NCBI RefSeq assembly: GCF_000620705.1
Contig: NZ_KK211169.1
Location: forward strand, 470,623 to 534,622
Direction: 5' to 3'
Length of the DNA: 64,000 nucleotides
From: Nocardioides sp. URHA0020
GTDB lineage: Bacteria; Actinomycetota; Actinomycetes; Propionibacteriales; Nocardioidaceae
The notes below the pieces were generated by a model. The model saw only the letters and a list, made by a program, of their open reading frames with translations, made no database searches and was not told the DNA's origin. The first letter of the stretch is position 1. Each line of letters begins with the position of its first letter. Position numbers and translations under genes: made by a program. Below are positions 62,232 to 64,000 of the stretch, piece by piece.

Positions 62232-63308
62232 GTGGCACTCACCATCGGCATCGTCGGGCTCCCCAACGCGGGCAAGTCCACCCTTTTCAACGCGCTCACC
62301 AAGAACGACGTGCTCGCGGCCAACTACCCGTTCGCGACCATCGAGCCGAACGTCGGCGTCGTCGGCGTCCCGGACGAGCGGCTGCCGAAGCTCGCGGAGG
62401 TCTTCGGCTCCGCCAAGATCCTGCCCGCGACGGTCGAGTTCGTGGACATCGCCGGCATCGTCCGCGGTGCCTCGGAGGGTGAGGGCCTGGGCAACAAGTT
62501 CCTCTCGCACATCCGGGAGTCGTCGGCGATCTGCCAGGTGACCCGGGTCTTCCGCGACGAGGACGTCACCCACGTCGACGGCGAGGTCAACCCCGGCAAC
62601 GACATCTCGACGATCCAGACCGAGCTGATCCTGGCCGACCTGCAGACCGTCGAGAAGGCGATCCCGCGCCTGGAGAAGGAGGCCCGGACCACCAAGTCCC
62701 TGGCCGCCGTCGTGGACGCGGCCAAGGAGGCGCTGGGCCACCTCGAGGCCGGTACGCCGATCATCGCCACCAAGGTCGACCGCACCCTGATCCGCGAGCT
62801 CTCGCTGCTGACTGCGAAGCCCTTCATCTACGTCTTCAACTGCGATGCCGACGAGCTCGCCGACGAGGACCTCAAGGCCAAGATGCAGGCGCTGGTCGCG
62901 CCATCCGAGGCGATCTTCCTCGACGCGAAGTTCGAGTCCGAGCTGGTCGAGCTCGACGACGAGGCGGAGGCGCGCGAGATGCTCGCCGAGATGGGCGTCA
63001 CCGAGCCCGGCCTCGAGACGCTGGCCCGGGTCGGCTTCGCGACGCTGGGGCTGCAGACCTACCTGACCGCCGGGCCCAAGGAGACGCGCGCCTGGACGAT
63101 CCCCCAGGGCGCCACCGCTCCCGAGGCCGCCGGCGTGATCCACACCGACTTCCAGCGCGGCTTCATCAAGGCCGAGATCGTCTCCTTCGACGACCTCGTC
63201 GCCCTGGGCTCCATGCAGAAGGCCAAGGAGGCCGGCAAGGTGCGCATGGAGGGCAAGGAGTACGTCATGGCCGACGGCGACGTCGTCGAGTTCCGCTTCA
63301 ACGTCTGA
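62232..63308 (+). CDS. ychF: YchF/OLA1 family P-loop ATPase
   Basis: A 358-aa translation-linked ATPase of the Obg superfamily. GLPNAGKSTLFNAL is Walker A, NYPFATIEPNVG the switch I region, FVDIAGIVRGASEGEGLGNKFL the Walker B region, and the TGS domain ends the protein (AAGVIHTDFQRGFIKAEIV, EYVMADGDVVEFRFNV). The family prefers ATP because the G4 motif is altered. TAAAGT at 62218-62223 lies 8 nt before the GTG start, suggesting a leaderless message. Usual length for the family. Confidence 0.97.
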   Translation: MALTIGIVGLPNAGKSTLFNALTKNDVLAANYPFATIEPNVGVVGVPDERLPKLAEVFGSAKILPATVEFVDIAGIVRGASEGEGLGNKFLSHIRESSAICQVTRVFRDEDVTHVDGEVNPGNDISTIQTELILADLQTVEKAIPRLEKEARTTKSLAAVVDAAKEALGHLEAGTPIIATKVDRTLIRELSLLTAKPFIYVFNCDADELADEDLKAKMQALVAPSEAIFLDAKFESELVELDDEAEAREMLAEMGVTEPGLETLARVGFATLGLQTYLTAGPKETRAWTIPQGATAPEAAGVIHTDFQRGFIKAEIVSFDDLVALGSMQKAKEAGKVRMEGKEYVMADGDVVEFRFNV

Positions 63309-63316
63309 ATCAGCGC

Positions 63317-63361
63317 GTGTGCGTAGTTCAGAGGGGGCGGGACGCCTCCCAGGCCGCACAC
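63317..63361 (+). terminator. Hairpin after ychF
   Basis: Outer arms GTGTGCG (63317-63323) and CGCACAC (63355-63361) enclose an inner hairpin of GGGGGCG (63333-63339) with CGCCTCC (63343-63349). It starts 8 bp after the ychF stop. No U-tract. Confidence 0.5.
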
Positions 63362-63668
63362 AGTCCGCAAAGACTCAGCGGCATGGTCCTCGATGTGGCC
63401 GATCTGCGGGCCAGATCGATCGGTCCGCGTACGTCGCACTGAACCCTGAGCTTCCTCCGCTGCCGGATCGCGGCCGCGACGAGCATCACCGTCACGACCC
63501 CGAGTGAGCCTTGGATCGGCCGGTTGCCGCGACGTCCGCGTGACCCTTTGGCGGTGATGTGGCGCAAGCCAACAGTTGGCGACATGCCTGTTCCAACGGA
63601 CCGGATCGCGGCATGTCCGGATGGCCGCACCGCACCTACCTGCGGCATGAGAGTGCGTTTGTCCGGTG
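63362..63668. other. Non-coding stretch, nothing identified
   Basis: These 307 bp contain no gene I can support. Composition drifts away from the coding pattern on both strands, and short frames here lack ribosome sites and family motifs. It may mark the edge of a variable region, since the next gene is of unknown type. Confidence 0.5.
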
Positions 63669-64000
63669 TCAACAGCCCTCAACGATCATCACCAAGACCC
63701 GGCGGGAGTCATCGCGAAATTCGCCGATGTCGAACACGTGCATGCCGTTGTCGTCATCTCCGGCCCAGACCTCCTCGACCTCGACGAGTAGGCCGGGGAG
63801 GTTCGGTCCCGTGTGCTGATGCGGAGCCCCGTGCTGAACGTGCATGACCAGAGCGTCAGAGCGCGCGAACAATCGGCGTGCTTGCCTGGGCGTCAGGTTT
63901 TCTTGGCCTCGCCTACGCCAGAGGACTCCCGACTCGTCCGTCCAGGTGCGACGGTGAAGAGGATTGACAACCTCGTACTTCTCGCCAATGACCCTGGTCG
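63669..64000 (-). CDS. Unknown protein, truncated by window edge
   Basis: On the minus strand a frame is open from the window end to TGA at 63669-63671, about 110 residues of the C-terminal part of a protein. It includes EKYEVVNPLHRRTWTDESG, NLTPRQARRLFARSDALVMHVQ and EVEEVWAGDDDNGMHVFDIG. A start inside the window (TTG 63872) is possible but would cut through continuous, protein-like sequence, so the gene probably begins to the right of position 64000. I do not recognise a family. Confidence 0.55.
   Translation of the reverse strand, partial: TRVIGEKYEVVNPLHRRTWTDESGVLWRRRGQENLTPRQARRLFARSDALVMHVQHGAPHQHTGPNLPGLLVEVEEVWAGDDDNGMHVFDIGEFRDDSRRVLVMIVEGC

Overview
The window is about 64 kb of very GC-rich DNA with short intergenic gaps, many GTG and TTG starts, and many ATGA, GTGA or TGATG gene overlaps. 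Gene content and order point to a high-GC actinobacterium, most likely of the Nocardioides type (inference). The order hemolysin III, short Z-prenyl transferase, PIN-PhoH ATPase, fumC, glpX, xseB/xseA, ispH, ychF resembles the Rv1085c to Rv1112 segment of Mycobacterium tuberculosis, so much of 31.9-63.3 kb is an ordinary actinobacterial chromosomal backbone with lineage-specific insertions. No tRNA, rRNA, CRISPR array or complete insertion sequence was seen.

Region 1 (1-5.0 kb): the 3' part of an acyltransferase-3/SGNH O-acyltransferase, an aldehyde dehydrogenase and a methyl-accepting chemotaxis protein.

Region 2 (5.2-31.8 kb) is the remarkable part. It holds a contractile injection system (CIS; phage-tail-like, eCIS/Afp-PVC family) with sheath, two tube proteins, LysM protein, VgrG-like hub/spike, gp25-like and gp6-like baseplate proteins, a tail protein I homologue, a PAAR-like tip and a DUF4255 cap protein. 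Accessory parts are a 59-aa DUF6760-like protein, an 1109-aa disordered protein with 31-residue repeats, a septum-formation-type lipoprotein, a tail-anchored double zinc-ribbon protein, and an IS630-derived HTH protein whose catalytic residues look lost. Divergent from this minus-strand set are three overlapping genes for large paralogous single-span membrane proteins (789, 862 and 2048 aa). Each has about 230 residues of cytoplasmic beta domains, one TM segment, and 5, 6 and about 16 carboxypeptidase-regulatory-like repeats predicted outside the cell. No AAA+ ATPase of the usual CIS type is present in the window. I infer that this is a membrane-tethered CIS with a dedicated surface module.

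Region 3 (31.9-40.9 kb): hemolysin III/TrhA, Z-prenyl transferase, PhoH2-type protein, a secreted transglycosylase, class II fumarase, a spermidine-synthase-like protein, a small zinc-ribbon protein, class I fumarase and a small secreted beta-rich protein.

Region 4 (40.9-46.5 kb): a carbohydrate ABC importer (binding protein, two permeases, ATPase) with a second MsmK-type ATPase transcribed divergently.

Region 5 (46.5-64 kb): two alpha/beta hydrolases, GlpX, a molybdate-type ABC operon led by a HTH-Mop regulator, an ArsB-like permease, a DUF4245 protein, exonuclease VII, IspH, a Sua5/YciO protein, a DUF6542 protein, RmuC, exonuclease III, an ArsR-type regulator with an MFS exporter, a small membrane protein, YchF, and a partial unknown gene at the right edge.

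Several genes have a -10-like hexamer 6-8 nt before the start codon, as expected for leaderless transcripts. Convergent or closing gene pairs are separated by long GC-rich hairpins without U-tracts.
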